From: Paulownia fortunei
Lineage: Eukaryota; Streptophyta; Magnoliopsida; Lamiales; Paulowniaceae
Length of the DNA: 64,000 nucleotides
Direction: 5' to 3'
Assembly (NCBI GenBank): GCA_019321725.1
Contig: CM033114.1
Location: 15,852,278 to 15,916,277 of the forward strand
The position numbers and the translations under genes are program-made. Below the pieces are notes generated by a model. The model was not told the origin of the DNA and ran no database searches. It worked only from the letters and a program-made list of their open reading frames with translations. Positions 1 through 12,047 of this stretch are shown here, in pieces. How positions within the stretch are numbered: position 1 is the first letter of the stretch; each line of letters starts with the position of its first letter.

Positions 1-705
1 CAAAGAAAAAGAAAAACCTAACCATGTATTCAACTCTCTTTGCAGAAAATTAAATAACTTGCATAGATGGAATAAGAGGCTCGCAGGCCCTATTTTTTAA
101 ACCCAAAAATAGTAAATAAAATCAATCACATTGGTTCGATAGCACATGATCATCCCATATATGATCATAATTAAAATCACATACAATTAAAAATATGTAA
201 ATTTACCATGTGGTTAAACACAATTTTTTTGACTTGGGATAATTTTTGATTGCTTGAAAACTAATTTTTCTTTGAAAAATAATTTTTTTGAAATTATTAA
301 AATTAACATTTAATTTTAAAATTCCAAAAAATAAAAAATGATCCTAGGAAAAAATAACTTAACGAGTAGTACGAAGGTTGCCCATCGTGCGTGCACACAT
401 AGGGCGCCTAGCGCACAGGCCTCTCAGCCTGCGCACACATGCACAGCGAGCCAAGCACGCTGTTGTGCGCAGTACATCCAGCGCTGCGTGCAACCGACGT
501 GTGCACAACTCATTTCTTCACATCATTTTTCTAATTTTAATATTTAAATAATTTAAATAAGCAATTAAAATAATTCCCGATCATCAATTGCTAAAATTAT
601 CCAAAAATCAAATTCTACATACTAAACATGAATTTAAACAATTTAAAAACATGTATACATAAATCCAAATTGCACTGAATAAGCAAAATCTTATCTCTAA
701 TACCA
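1..705 (-). mobile_element. Copia 5' leader (partial, runs off left edge)
   Basis: Untranslated leader of a minus-strand Copia element whose gag would lie beyond the left edge. Read on the minus strand it starts at the primer-binding site next to the LTR at 706. It is colinear with the plus-strand leaders at 62670-63802 and 33547-34791; for example a shared block containing GGGATGATCATG occurs here and near 63137. It contains a GC-rich island (about 376-512) in otherwise very AT-rich DNA. The 69-codon open frame across that island is a by-product of its composition. Confidence is good for the assignment and low for the left limit. Confidence 0.75.
690..705 (-). other. Copia primer-binding site
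   Basis: The minus strand reads TGGTATTAGAGATAAG directly after the LTR end. This resembles the plant Copia primer-binding site TGGTATCAGAGC, which pairs with the 3' end of initiator tRNA-Met. Its position shows that the LTR at 706-2581 acted as a 5' LTR for an element extending to the left. Confidence 0.8.
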
Positions 706-2581
706 TAGTTAGGTTCACTATAATTGTAGGGGCATGCACAGCGGAAAATTAAAATTTTATCAAATATAAATTTATCAAATAAATTTATCCCCTAGATTCG
801 AAAGCGATTCTAATGATTGCACTTACTCAAGTGAATATATATTAAAATAAATATAAAATTTATAAGGAATGAAGTAATCAATTACTTATAGAACTCGCAG
901 GGATCCAAGTATCTTCCCTCTATCAGGTCCATAATATGAAAAATAACACTAATTAAAAGAATTCGCTAGTATCCTTTTAATCATTTACTAATGTGGATAT
1001 GGAGTAAATTTTTCCTTTTTGATCCAATTAATGGATCAAGAATAAACTTTCAAGAACAATAAAGATTGATTCTTTAAGTTCTTGAAACTTATATATAAAG
1101 AAAATATCAAGAAGTTAGTTTTATTTTAAAGAACAAGAAAATCAAGATTTCTTGAAAACACCTTTTCTTTTTCTTTCTTTTATGGAGAAAAAAATAGAAG
1201 ACTTAAAAAAATAATATTTTTTGCTAATTATTATGGTAATTTTCAGCCCTCCCTATAAATAGGGGTTGAAAATTTGTTCCTACTACAACTTTTGGAAAGT
1301 TTGTCAATTTTCAACTACTTCAAAGTTTGATTTTGGAAAGATTCAAAATCTTTCAATAACTCTCATTTTTTCTCTCTTCAACTTATGTGAATTTGTTTGA
1401 AACTACATTAGTCATCAAAATTATCTACATACATTCTTGATATTAGTTTGAACTCTTCAAATAATATCAAGATGAATATATATCAAATATATACCAAAAG
1501 TTTATTTATATATAAAATAAATCCTAGTGATGTGTGACTCTCTTAGGTTCACTACTAAAGTAGTAGTGGCTTGCAACATTTGCAACTTATGAATAACAAT
1601 TATTCAATTAATTAATCTAATTAATTAATTCACTATGAATTAACTCCTTAATTTCAAAAACCTCACTATCCATGAGAACACCTAACAAGTAATCATGGCA
1701 AGCTAATTTTAGATGAAATAGCGAGTAAGCCTATTTTAGTTGTGAGTACCATACACGTATGGTCCTTTCGACAACTAATCTCCCGATTGAATCTAGGACA
1801 TGGATTATAAGTCGAAACCTTAAATAAATTAATAACTATGATCCCATTTCAAGTTTCAATGATTTATGATGAATCTTGATTCATCCTGCCTTAACCAAGG
1901 TCTTTGAATCACGAACTATGAAAACACAAGAGATTATCTTGTTTAAAAAGACAAGTGTTTAATTCTATTTTGGCTACTAATAAACTTCCATGCACAATAG
2001 TGCAACCCCTAACATACTCCTTTTGTGATTATCAAGCAATCAAAAGATATATCAAAGTGCTGCAGGATGCACACAAGGCTATCATCGTGCCTCAAGTCCA
2101 AAGACTAGCCGTATACTATCGCAACATAGAAATTCTTATTTTAACAAACAAAGCCTCTAGCTAAGAATTTCTTGCAGGCTATGTTTGGTATACTCGTTCC
2201 CTAACAAGCATCCACATATATTCACTTGCATCTCTACAGTAATGCCAGCAGAATACGATATCCTCATCTCACGAGCATGCATCATATATGCAAGTCTTAC
2301 AGAGCTATTTGTTGTCCCATGTCAAAAAACTCTCGACTTGGAACTTATTTAAGACCAAAGCTTTAGAGGCATGTTCTATGATCACGATCATATGTGCGAT
2401 CATGGCTCGTAGCTAAATTTGGTCTAAGGACTTTATCTAATGTGTAAAAATAAAAGAATCATGACATAAGATAAAGAAAATGTCTTTTCATTAATATGAT
2501 TCCCAATAAGATTGTCTTTACAAAAGAAAAAAAGTATAATACACCCAATCCAATTAGGGTATTAGGTATCCTACTCTAACA
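706..2581 (-). repeat. Copia LTR (minus), shared by two elements
   Basis: Long terminal repeat of about 1.88 kb. On the minus strand it begins TGTTAGAGTAGG (at 2581) and ends next to the primer-binding site at 690-705. It aligns with LTR pieces at 13116-13564, 24443-26927, 63803-64000 (same strand) and 19125-21017, 31780-33529, 61320-62656 (opposite strand). The interior has many AATTAATTAATT tracts, as in the other copies. A polypurine tract lies on its right and a primer-binding site on its left, so this one LTR is both the 3' LTR of the element to the right and the 5' LTR of an element to the left. Confidence 0.85.
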
Positions 2582-2592
2582 ATCTCCCATTT
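2582..2592 (-). other. Copia polypurine tract
   Basis: The minus strand reads AAATGGGAGAT immediately before the LTR start TGTTAGAGTAG. This is the plus-strand primer position for Copia reverse transcription. The corresponding site in the plus-strand copy is near 37909-37921. Confidence 0.75.
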
Positions 2593-3488
2593 GCCCTAGC
2601 TCCAATCACGCATGTATCTAAGGACAATCATCTCAAGATATCCATCGAATATCTTCTGTGCTAAGGGCTTAGTAAGTGGGTTTGCTATATTTTATGCTGA
2701 GGCAACTCGATACGTAATGACGTTGCCTCTACCAATGATCTCTTTGATCAAGTGATATCATCTCATTATGTGCTGGGATCTTTGATAAGATTTTGGCTCC
2801 TTTACTTGTGTAATGGCTTTATTTTTATCACAATAATTATAATTGGATTAACAATGGATGAAACTATACCCTTGGATGAAGTTTCTTATCCAAACATGTT
2901 CTTTTGCTGCATCTGGTATGCCAATATATTCAGCTTTGGTGGTAAAGTCTACAGTCGTCTCTTACTTGGAACTCTTCCAACTGACCACACCACCATTCAT
3001 GATGAATATATTTCTCGACATAGACTTTGAGTTATATATATCGGACTGAAAACTAGAGTCTGTATATCCTTCTAGTTTTAGTTCTGCATTGTTGTATATC
3101 AGAAAGATATCCTTAATTCTTCTCAAGTATTTGAGGATCATCTTAATAGCTTTCTAGTGTCCTTTTCCTGGATTGGACTGATATCTACTTGTGACACTCA
3201 GAGCATGTGTTATATTAGGCCTTGTACATCACATTGCATATATTATGCTCCATATTGTGGAAGCATAAGGTATGCGGGCCATCCTTTATTTCTCTTCATA
3301 TGTCTTGGGAGGCATAACCTTAGAGAATGAAACCCCATGATTCATAGGTAGGAATCCTCTCTTGGATTCCTCCATGCTAAACCTTTTTAGCACTTTATCT
3401 ATGTATATGAACTGGGATAGTCCGATCATCCTTCTGGATCTATCTCTATAAAACTTTATCCTTATGATAAAAGATATATCTCCCAAGT
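2593..3488 (-). pseudogene. Copia pol 3' part: RT C-terminus and RNase H
   Basis: The C-terminal part of a Copia polyprotein continues the RT read at 5485-5945 after removal of the solo LTR at 3489-5479. Recognisable pieces on the minus strand are the RT tail (GIKIYRDRSRR-like, around 3390-3480), a YLRRIKDIFLIY-like connection segment, EYIG/KEHVWIRNFI of RNase H, and the end LTKPLAQKIF (about 2650) shortly before the polypurine tract. Several stops and frame changes show that it is dead. In function it would have been the reverse transcriptase and RNase H that copy element RNA in the virus-like particle. Confidence 0.85.
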
Positions 3489-5479
3489 TGTAACGACCCT
3501 AATTTCGCACTCATTTTCTGTTAATTTCATCAAAAAAATTGTTACATTTCATATATAATTGCCTAGCTTAAGATTAGTTGGATATAAATAAATAATTGGA
3601 TTAAATAATTAAGAATTAAATTAATCTAAATTAGATGAGCTAATTATTTATTTAAATAATATGATTATTTAATTGGACCCAATAAAATTGAAAATCTAAT
3701 TTGGAGTGAGTTAATTAATTGATTGGGTCAATTAAATAAACTTGGACTTATTAATTAATTGAACTAATTAATGTGCATGCTGAAGTCCAAGTCCAACTTA
3801 AAAATGGCTTATTAGTAAAAGCCTACTTGGAATATTAGAAGAATTAAATTAAATTAAAAAAAATAGTTTTTCTTATTTAAAATTGATATAAGATATCAAG
3901 ATTGAATTTATGAGATAGATTCAATATATTTGGATATCAAGATTGAATTTATGGGATAGGTTCAATGTATCTAGAGGAAAGAGGGGCTAAAAATTGATGG
4001 TCAATAAGATCCATATTTTTCGGCCATTAAAGATAGAAGGAAGAGGGAATTTTGGTATGATGTGGTATTGGTTTGTTAGGAAAGTTAGATTTTCCAAAAA
4101 ACCAAATTATATGTGGGGTTAATATTAGTTTTGATCTAATTTTCGTAGCCACCATATAAAAGAAAATTGAAGACAAAAAAATTCGATTCTTCTACTACTC
4201 CAAAAATTGGCCACAAGCAAGAAGTTCTCTTCTTCTCTCCTTCTCCACTCAAGTTTCATGCACAAACCACCCTTCCACCCTCTGCAAACCCAAAGTTAGC
4301 ATCTTTACAACTCTAGATAGGCAAGGAAGAATGAGTTTTACGGTCTACTTTAAGGTTTTTCAAAGGATTTGTGAATAATAGCATTAGAGGGCCACTTAGT
4401 TGATAGAATTCTAGTTGGTTTAGAGCTCGAAAGGTAAGTAACCCCTTAGTTCCATACATGCAATTATGTGCCTAAGTGATGTTAGTTGATGCTTTAAGTT
4501 CTGTGCGTTTATTATCCTTATACTGTCATTGCACTTGAATATCATGTCAACAAACACGATGCATTATTAAGTTAAGCTTAGAAGGTGACATGAGCATGCA
4601 AGTCTATTTTTAAAAGATACATGTACCCCAAATGTTTTGTTTCCAAAAAATTTAGTCGGGTGTACATTGATGTTAAGAAGGGTATGAGTAGGAAATGGGC
4701 GCGGGGGACCAGTGTTCCAATCAAGGGCCTTTATGGCCAGATGTAATGTTTAATGTTAATATTAATGAACCACTTGCGGAAAAATGAAAGTACTTATACC
4801 GGTATATATTTTTGGCTCCAAATAACTGGGCCCACTACATCCCTGATCAACTAGATGTCTCACCAAGTGAGCTCGCGACTAGGTTAATGAAATGAAAGAT
4901 TCAAAAGTTTCCATGAAAATGTTCAAGTTCAATATTTCCAAGTCAAAAATTTAAGTTTAATTTTTTTTAAAGTTGATGCCCAAGTCCAAGGTTTTCAAAT
5001 TAAATCATTTTTACGTTTTTTTTTAAAAGTGGATACTTGATAAGTTTTTACACAACAAGCATTCATGAGCATGCATTCATGCATGAGTTACTTACTGAGC
5101 TTGTTGAAAGCTCATTCCGTACTATATATATATTTTCCGGTGATGACATCCAAGAGATGGATGGAGATGGCCCGTCACAGTGAGTTACCCATTGTCTTAC
5201 GTTATTAAATGAACTTCCAGTTTTAGAACCTTTAGACATGTTTATTGTGGGTTTCACTTCCTCAAGATTTTGAGAGGATAATATTTTGAAATTAAATTCT
5301 TTTCCATTTTCGTTATGTGGAGTTTTGAGAACTTGGTATTTTATAAGTGTTAAATAATTATTATTAGTTTTCCTTTAACAAAAAAGAGTTTTAAATCTTT
5401 CATATTTTTAAAGAGTAAACTCTGTTCATATTTAAATTTTACATATATATAATTTAAGAAAATACTAGTAGATGCGACA
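3489..5479 (+). repeat. Solo Gypsy-type LTR inserted in Copia RT
   Basis: A 1,991-bp LTR begins TGTAACGACCC and ends GATGCGACA. It is flanked by a perfect 5-bp target duplication CAAGT (3484-3488 and 5480-5484). It interrupts the Copia RT exactly between a MKDL-like and a GDISFI-like segment on the minus strand, so the host reading frame confirms both ends. No coding internal region is present, so it is a solo LTR left by LTR-LTR recombination. A TATAAAAG box at 4155-4162 indicates plus orientation. The TGTAACGACCC start and long LTR suggest a Tekay/Del-like chromovirus, which is inference. Confidence 0.93.
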
Positions 5480-5484
5480 CAAGT

Positions 5485-5945
5485 CCTTCATGGAAAATTG
5501 ATTAGATAACCAAGTTCTCGTTGACTATAACATCCCTATATCATTACCAATTAGTTGAATGCAATCAACATAGAGCACAACAAATTTAACTGCACTTCCA
5601 CTAACCTTCTTGTTGACACATGGTTTATCCAGGTTCTTATAAAAATCAAACATTGTGATTGTTTCATCAAACTGGATTTTCCAACTCCTCGAAACTTGTT
5701 TAAGTCCATAAATGGATCTTTGGACCTTATAAATATTTTGCTCGTTGCCACTAGATATGAAGCCTTCTAGATACTTCATATAGATATCTTCCTTATTGTT
5801 TCCATTAAAAAAAGCGGTCTTCACATCCATTTTCCATATCTCATAGTTATAATATGCAGATATGGCCAGTAGTATTCAAATGGATTTAAGCATTGTTACT
5901 GGTGAAAAAGTTTCCTCATAATCAATTCCTTGCTTCTTGGATCAT
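5485..5945 (-). pseudogene. Copia reverse transcriptase, N-terminal half
   Basis: The minus strand reads through canonical Copia RT landmarks: a GIDYEETFSPV-like segment (about 5910-5940), MDVKTAFFNG (about 5800-5830), IYGLKQVSRSW (about 5690), and a catalytic box that reads YVDC instead of YVDD (about 5560). The loss of the second catalytic Asp, a stop near 5525 and internal stops make it non-functional. It continues across the solo LTR into 2593-3488. It belongs to the same gag-pol as 5946-7409 and 12048-12821. Confidence 0.9.
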
Positions 5946-6807
5946 TATCCACAGGGAGTTCCTATTCTTTGTTTTCTAATAAAAATTCATACCTATCAGG
6001 TATCCTTAAGACCCTTTCGGATCTGCGAAGAGGTTGTGCATCAGATGGTCCAGCATCAGCTGGTATATCATTTACTGCGTCAATTGGGGTGTTCTGTAGT
6101 TTTTGAACCTCTTCAAGTTCTATGACCTTAGCATTCCTCGAAACAAACACCCATTGTTTTGAGGTATCGTACAAATAGTATCCAATAGACTCCTTTAGAT
6201 ACCTCACAAACTTGCATAAGCTGGATCTCATATCCAACTTATCTCCCACTTGTTGCTTCACATAAGTAACGTACCCCCATACCTTAAGATATTTATAGGA
6301 ATGCATCTTTCAATACCATATCTCATATGGTGTTTTTGGCACGACTTTAGATGGCACCCTATTTAATAAGTATGCCGTTGTTTCCAAGGCATAGTCCTAG
6401 AATAAAAGAGGTAATGTAGTAAAACTCATCATAGATCAAACCATGTCCAACAAGTTTCAATTTCTATGTTATGCAACTCCGTTGAGTTGTGGAGTAGGAT
6501 TAGGAGTCCACTGTGAGAGAATTACATTCTCTTTTAGATAATCTAAAAACTCTATATTTAAGCATTCACCTCCTTAATCAGATCGAAATGTTTTTATAAT
6601 TAAGCCAATTTGTTTCTCTACTTCAGTTTTGAATTCTTTAAACTTTTTAAATATTTCAAACTTGTACCTTAAAAGGTACACATAACCAAACCTAGAGAAA
6701 TCATCGATAAAGGTTAAGAAGTAGTTATAGTTCCCGTGGGCACTAATACTTAGTAGTCCATATAAATCTATATGGATCAAATCCAATAGATGCTTGGCAC
6801 GCTTCAC
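5946..6807 (-). pseudogene. Copia integrase (core and C-terminal part)
   Basis: Open minus-strand segments 6574-6807 and 5962-6306 with decayed sequence between them match the Copia integrase core and the linker to RT. Landmarks are HIDLYGLLSISAHG (first catalytic Asp region), YNYFLTFIDDFSRFGYVY (second Asp region), PTPQLNGVA near 6480, and LNRVPSKVVPKTPYEIW near 6340. The end of 5962-6306 is the acidic/RRSER linker typical of Copia polyproteins. Several stops are present. Its role would have been cDNA insertion into host DNA. Confidence 0.88.
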
Positions 6808-7409
6808 TTATCTAACAAATGGAGATTTGATTATCTTTCCTTTGAGGCAGGATTCACATATTAGCAGTTCTTGCTCATTCTTTAGATTAAGCAATTGTGC
6901 TAAATTATTAATTATTTTCTCATAAATTTGCCATAATTTTACGTGCCATAGGCTCATGGAACTATGATTATCTAATTTTATTTTATTTTGTTGAATTATG
7001 AAAATGGGTTTACAGGGAGTAATAATATATAAACAATTCGTCAAAGAATCCGAACAGATAAAGTCAAAACATTTGAAAATAGAACAATTTCCATTCTCAA
7101 TGGTAAATCTAAAACCTTCTCTATCCAAAGCTAGAATATAGATAATGTTTTTAATAATATCTGGAACAAAAAGACAGTTGCTTAAAACTATTACATAACC
7201 ATTCTCTAAAGCTAGATTAATAGTCCATATAGCTAATGCAGAAATACTTGCTCTATTCCCCATCCTAAGGACCGTGTCTCCTCTATCCAGCTTCCCACTT
7301 TATGTCAACATCTGCAAATCATTGCAGATATGTGAGCCACAACTGAATCTGATAACCAATAAGTCTTGTTAACATACAAGTTAACTTTAATAAAATATAT
7401 ACCTGAACT
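6808..7409 (-). pseudogene. Copia protease remnant and GAG-pre-integrase
   Basis: The 151-codon open frame 6808-7263 is the GAG-pre-integrase / zinc-binding domain, with SLWHVKLWQIYEK and CESCLKGKI landmarks. Immediately upstream, 7264-7409 contains a frameshifted aspartic-protease segment (YWLSDS then GSHICN), the usual Copia protease active-site neighbourhood. The reading is cut at 7410 by the LTR insertion 7415-12047 and resumes at 12048 in gag, so gag and protease were once adjacent. Confidence 0.85.
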
Positions 7410-7414
7410 CTTTA

Positions 7415-7754
7415 TGTAACACCTCTTAACCTAACTACAAAACTTAAATAAACTACTACAATTAAATCAAGAAATGTTAACTTTTCATCAATACTAGAGT
7501 TATGATTTTAATAAAAGTTTTCCTTTTGGCTATAAGAGAAAGAACTTGAATTTATTTGTTGTTTTATTTCATTTTAAACACACCATGTACATAAATCAAA
7601 ATTGAGTACATCTGTTTACAAAACCATAACTGAGCGGCTTATTTACAAACAAAATAGACTTTTCAAAATAGACTACAAAATAGCTCAAAGCATCGCAAAT
7701 GAACAAATCTCTGTTCGGCCACTCTAGAGACTCCGTCAACCTCTAAACCTATAC
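7415..7754 (-). repeat. Solo LTR A, left piece (3' end of LTR)
   Basis: On the minus strand this is the last 340 bp of a Gypsy-type LTR ending GTGTTACA. It is flanked on the left by the target duplication CTTTA (7410-7414); the matching CTTTA lies at 12048-12052 beyond the other half. It is the inverted copy of the end of LTR B (9725-10058). LTR B inserted into it, splitting it from 10059-12047. Confidence 0.93.
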
Positions 7755-10058
7755 TGTAATGCCCAATTCTCAATTCTCTCTTACATAGCCAATAATAAGT
7801 ATTTTGTATGAATATGCATCTAATCAATGTACATTATTGAATTATGGCATACAAAAAACATGATTGCACAAACATGAATAATTGTTATTATATGCTTCAG
7901 TTATGATTTAACATGCATTAGTACATGAAATATGAGATCAAACTTTCATTTCTTGATTTAACATATTCCTTAAGTGCCTTTTTTGCAGTGAAAAGCTCGG
8001 TATCTCGGTTAAGGAAGATTGATGTGTTGAATGGCCATAAAATGAATTATTTGTATTGCTCCATACAAGTTATATGCTAAAGTGATTAATTGTCTAAATA
8101 TTTACTTGAAATATGTTACATTGGCTAAGAACTAAAAGTATGCATAATGGTGCAATTTGATTGGTTGATTGACTAGGTTGCATAAAACCATTCTAAACCG
8201 CATTGCACTTAATTATAACACCAAAGCATCAATTTTTGTCATCTCCTTAGCCTATGAACGTGGCTTTTGGCATGAGAAGACACCAAGCATGATGCAACCA
8301 ATCATCACCCTCCACTTACCTCTCTTTGAAAGGACAAAGAAATCATTTTCATCCATATTTCTTGTGGAAGCACCTCAAAAACGATCAGCCCTTATTCTCC
8401 TAAGTTTCTCCCAAATTTCTACACTCTCATACTCACAAAAGTTGAATTCAATCCATAGGAATTCATAGAACACAAGCTAGAACAAGTTTCCATCATTTTA
8501 AGCTTGAAAACCGTTGATTTTGAAGCTTAAATCCAACTTAATCAAGGTATATTCTTTTTCAATGTTTCTTATGATGAATTTGTAGTATCTTGGATGGTTA
8601 CATGTTTTAGTATGTTTTTGTATGATTGAAAACTTAAGTAAGTTACACTTGAAGCCAAAACCAAGCTAGTTAAGCTATTTTTTAGCAAAATTGATAGTAT
8701 TGTGAAATTGTTTAATTTACTTGTTTCTATTGATTTTGTAATGATTATATTGTGTTTGGAAGTTTCTTTGAATGATTGAAAACAATAGAAATTAGTTTGC
8801 TTAATTGTAGGTTAGAATCAATTTAAGTTAGAATCAAGTTTACGTCATTTTAATTCGGATTGTGTTCATGTTTTAGGGGCTGCCCTAATAATTATGTTTG
8901 AATTATTAGTTATTTAATGGCTGCCCTAATGTTTAATGTCTTGAATTAGTAGTAAAATATGGAGTATGCATTGTTTTTAAGGTTATGTAATTGATATGTA
9001 ATTCTTTACAAAAGATTGAAAAGTGTATATAAACTTTAACTAGAATAGACTAAATGATTTATAAAAAGGATATTAAATAGTACATGATTTGATTATGTTA
9101 GGCCTTTAACACATCCTATCTTCCAAATAGATTGGCCTTTTCACCTAGCACAAAGTGGACTTGAGGTAAGTTGAAGCTTTCATTTGGTGTATCACAAGAA
9201 TCATATAATGTTTGTTCATGTTTTAATGTGATTTTTGTTATTTGTCAAATGATGTAATGTTTGATGCATTTATGGTTTATGAAGCATGACACTATTAAGA
9301 GTATAATGATGTTTTTGAAAAGAAAGTATGGTACTTGATTGATGATCGGGTAGACAAGGGACGCGGGAGGGACCGGCGGACCCAACAAATGATGGCAAAT
9401 ACTTGAGGTTGAAAAACCGGTATAGGAAAGCCACAATGAATGAGATAGAATACGGCTAATACCTGAGATTGAAAGACCAAGTATGGAAACCCCGTATTAG
9501 TTCTCTTATTGGCCAATCATTATGAACAGGTTCCGAAAACTATGGTCTATCGCTATTAGTTAGGTACCACACTTCAAGGGCCCTAAAGAATAATTTATGA
9601 ATGAAAATTATTAAATAGAATATTGCATTTAATGATTTATGAGATTTGCATATATGTTATTTGTTATTGCATTAGTTTCATCTTACTGAGCCTTTAGTTC
9701 ATTAGATTCATGTGATGCAGGTGGAAATGTACAGGTTTAGAGGTTGACTGAGTCTCTAGAGCGGTCGGACAGAGATTTGTTCATATGCTATGCTTCAACC
9801 TGTTTTGTAGTTTATTTTGAAAACTCTGTTTTGTTTTTAAATAAGCCGCTCTATTATGATTTTGTAAACAGATGTACTCAGTTTTGATATATGTATATGG
9901 TGTGTTTAAAATGATTCAAGTTCTTTCTCTTATAGCTAAAAATGAGAACTTTTATAAAAAAAAAAAACAAACTCTAGTATAGATGAAAAAAATTAACATT
10001 TCTTGACTTAACTGTATCAGCTTGTTTAGCCTCTGCAGTTAGGTTAAGGGGTGTTACA
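7755..10058 (+). repeat. Solo LTR B nested inside LTR A
   Basis: A full-length 2,304-bp LTR begins TGTAATGCCC and ends GGTGTTACA, with imperfect 5-bp target duplications TATAC (7750-7754) and TATAT (10059-10063). It has no internal coding region and is therefore a solo LTR. It is the same family as LTR A but in the opposite orientation, so B and the right part of A form long inverted arms. Family (Gypsy, perhaps chromovirus) is inferred from the terminal sequence and length. The short open frames inside it are chance. Confidence 0.92.
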
Positions 10059-12047
10059 TATATATTTCCACATGCATCACATGAATCTAATGAGTTAAAA
10101 ACTCAGTAAGGTGAAACTGATATAATCAAAAATAGCATACATGCACATCTCATAAATCATTAAGTACATTATTTAATTTAATAACTTTTATTTATAAATC
10201 CTTCTTTAGGGACCTTGAAGTGTGGTACTTAACTAATAGTAATAGACCATGATTTTCGAAACCTGTTCATAATGATTCGCCAATAAGATAAATAATACGG
10301 GGTTTTCATACTTGGTCTTTCAACCTTAGGTATTAGCCGTATTCTATCTCATTCATTGTGGCTTTTTTATACCGGTTTTTCAACCTCAAGTATTTGCCAC
10401 CATTTGTTGGGTCTGTCGGTCCCTCTTGCATCCCTTGTCTACCTAACCATCAATCAAGTATCGTACTTTCTTTTCAAAAAATCTCATTATATTCATAGTA
10501 GTATCAGGCTTCATAAACCATAAATGCATCAAATATTACTTTATTAACAAATAATGACAATCATATTAAAACATGAATAATATTATATGATTTTTGTGAT
10601 ACAACAAAAGAAAGTTCTAACTTGCCTCAAGCCCACTTTGTGCTAAATGAAAAGATCAATCTCTTTAGAATATACGATGTGTTAAAGGCCTAACACAATC
10701 AATTCATGTACTTTTCAATATCCTTTTGTTAAATCACATAATCTATTCTAATTAAAATCATATACACTTTTCAATTATTTTTGGCAAACAATTTCATATC
10801 AATTACAAAACCTTAAAAATAATGCATGCTCCATATTTTATTGATAATTCAAGACATTAAACATTAGGGCAACCATTAAATAACTAATAATTCAAACATA
10901 ATTATTAGGGCAACTCCTAAAACATGCACACAATCCAAATTAACATGAGTAAACTCAATTCTAACTTAAATTAATTCTAACCATCAATTAAGCAAACTAA
11001 TTGCTATTATTCTCAATCTTTCATAGGAACTTCCAAACATAATATAAGCATTACAAGATTGATAGAAATAAGTAAATTAAGCATATTTCACAAGACTATC
11101 AATTTTGCTATAAACTAACTTAAGTAGCTTGGTTTTGACTTCAAGTATAACCACTTAAGTTTTCAATGATACAAAACATACTAAAATATGTAAACATTCA
11201 AGATACTACAAATTCATCATAAGAAACATTGAAAAAGAATATAACTTGATTAAGTTGGAATTAAGATTCAAAATCAACATTTTTCAAGCTTAAAAGTGTG
11301 AAAACTTGTTCTAGTTTATTTTCTATGGATTCATAAGGATTAAATTCAATTTTTATGAGTATGAGAGTGTAGAAATTTGGGAGAAACTTGAAGAAGAAGG
11401 GCTAGTCATTTTTGAGGTGATTCCACAAGAAAAAATGGCTAAAAATGACTTTTTTGACATTTCAAAAAGAGGTAAGTGGAGGGTGATGATTGGTGGCACC
11501 ATGCTTGGTGTCTTCTCATGCCAAAAGCCACGTTTATAGGCCAGGGAGATGACAAAAAATGATTATTTGGTGTTATAATCAAGTGCAATGTAGTTTAGAA
11601 TAGTTTCATGCAACCTAGTCAACCAACCAATCAAATTGCACCATTTTGCATAATTTTAGTTCTTAGCCAAATGTAACATATTTAAAGTAAATATTTAGGC
11701 AAATAAACACTTTATAATGCAACAAGTATGGAGCAATACAAATAATTCATTTTATGGCCATTCAACATATCAATCTTCTTTTATCGAGATACCGAGCATT
11801 CTAAAGTGATTATTTGATCTCATACAAAAGGCACTTAAGGAATATGTTAAATCAAAAAAATAAAAGTTTGATCTCATATTTCATGTACTAATGCATGTTA
11901 AAGCATAACTGGAGTATATAATAACAATTATTCATGTTCATGCAATCATACTATTTGTATGCCATAATACGATAATTCACATTGATTAGATGCATATTTA
12001 TGCAAGATGTTTATTATTGGCTATGTAGGAGAGAATTGGGCATTACA
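10059..12047 (-). repeat. Solo LTR A, right piece (5' part of LTR)
   Basis: This piece starts with the duplicated TATAT of the LTR B insertion and continues as the inverse of LTR B from its start to about 9724. Its minus-strand start is TGTAATGCCC (at 12047). The perfect target duplication CTTTA (12048-12052) matches 7410-7414. Together with 7415-7754 it gives a LTR of about 2,324 bp, close to B's 2,304. The insertion lies between Copia gag zinc knuckle and protease. Confidence 0.93.

Noticed and set aside
338..547. 69-codon Cys/Ala/Thr-rich open frame
   Set aside because: It is a translation of the GC-rich island in the Copia leader. The frame is not kept in the homologous leaders at 33547-34791 and 62670-63802.
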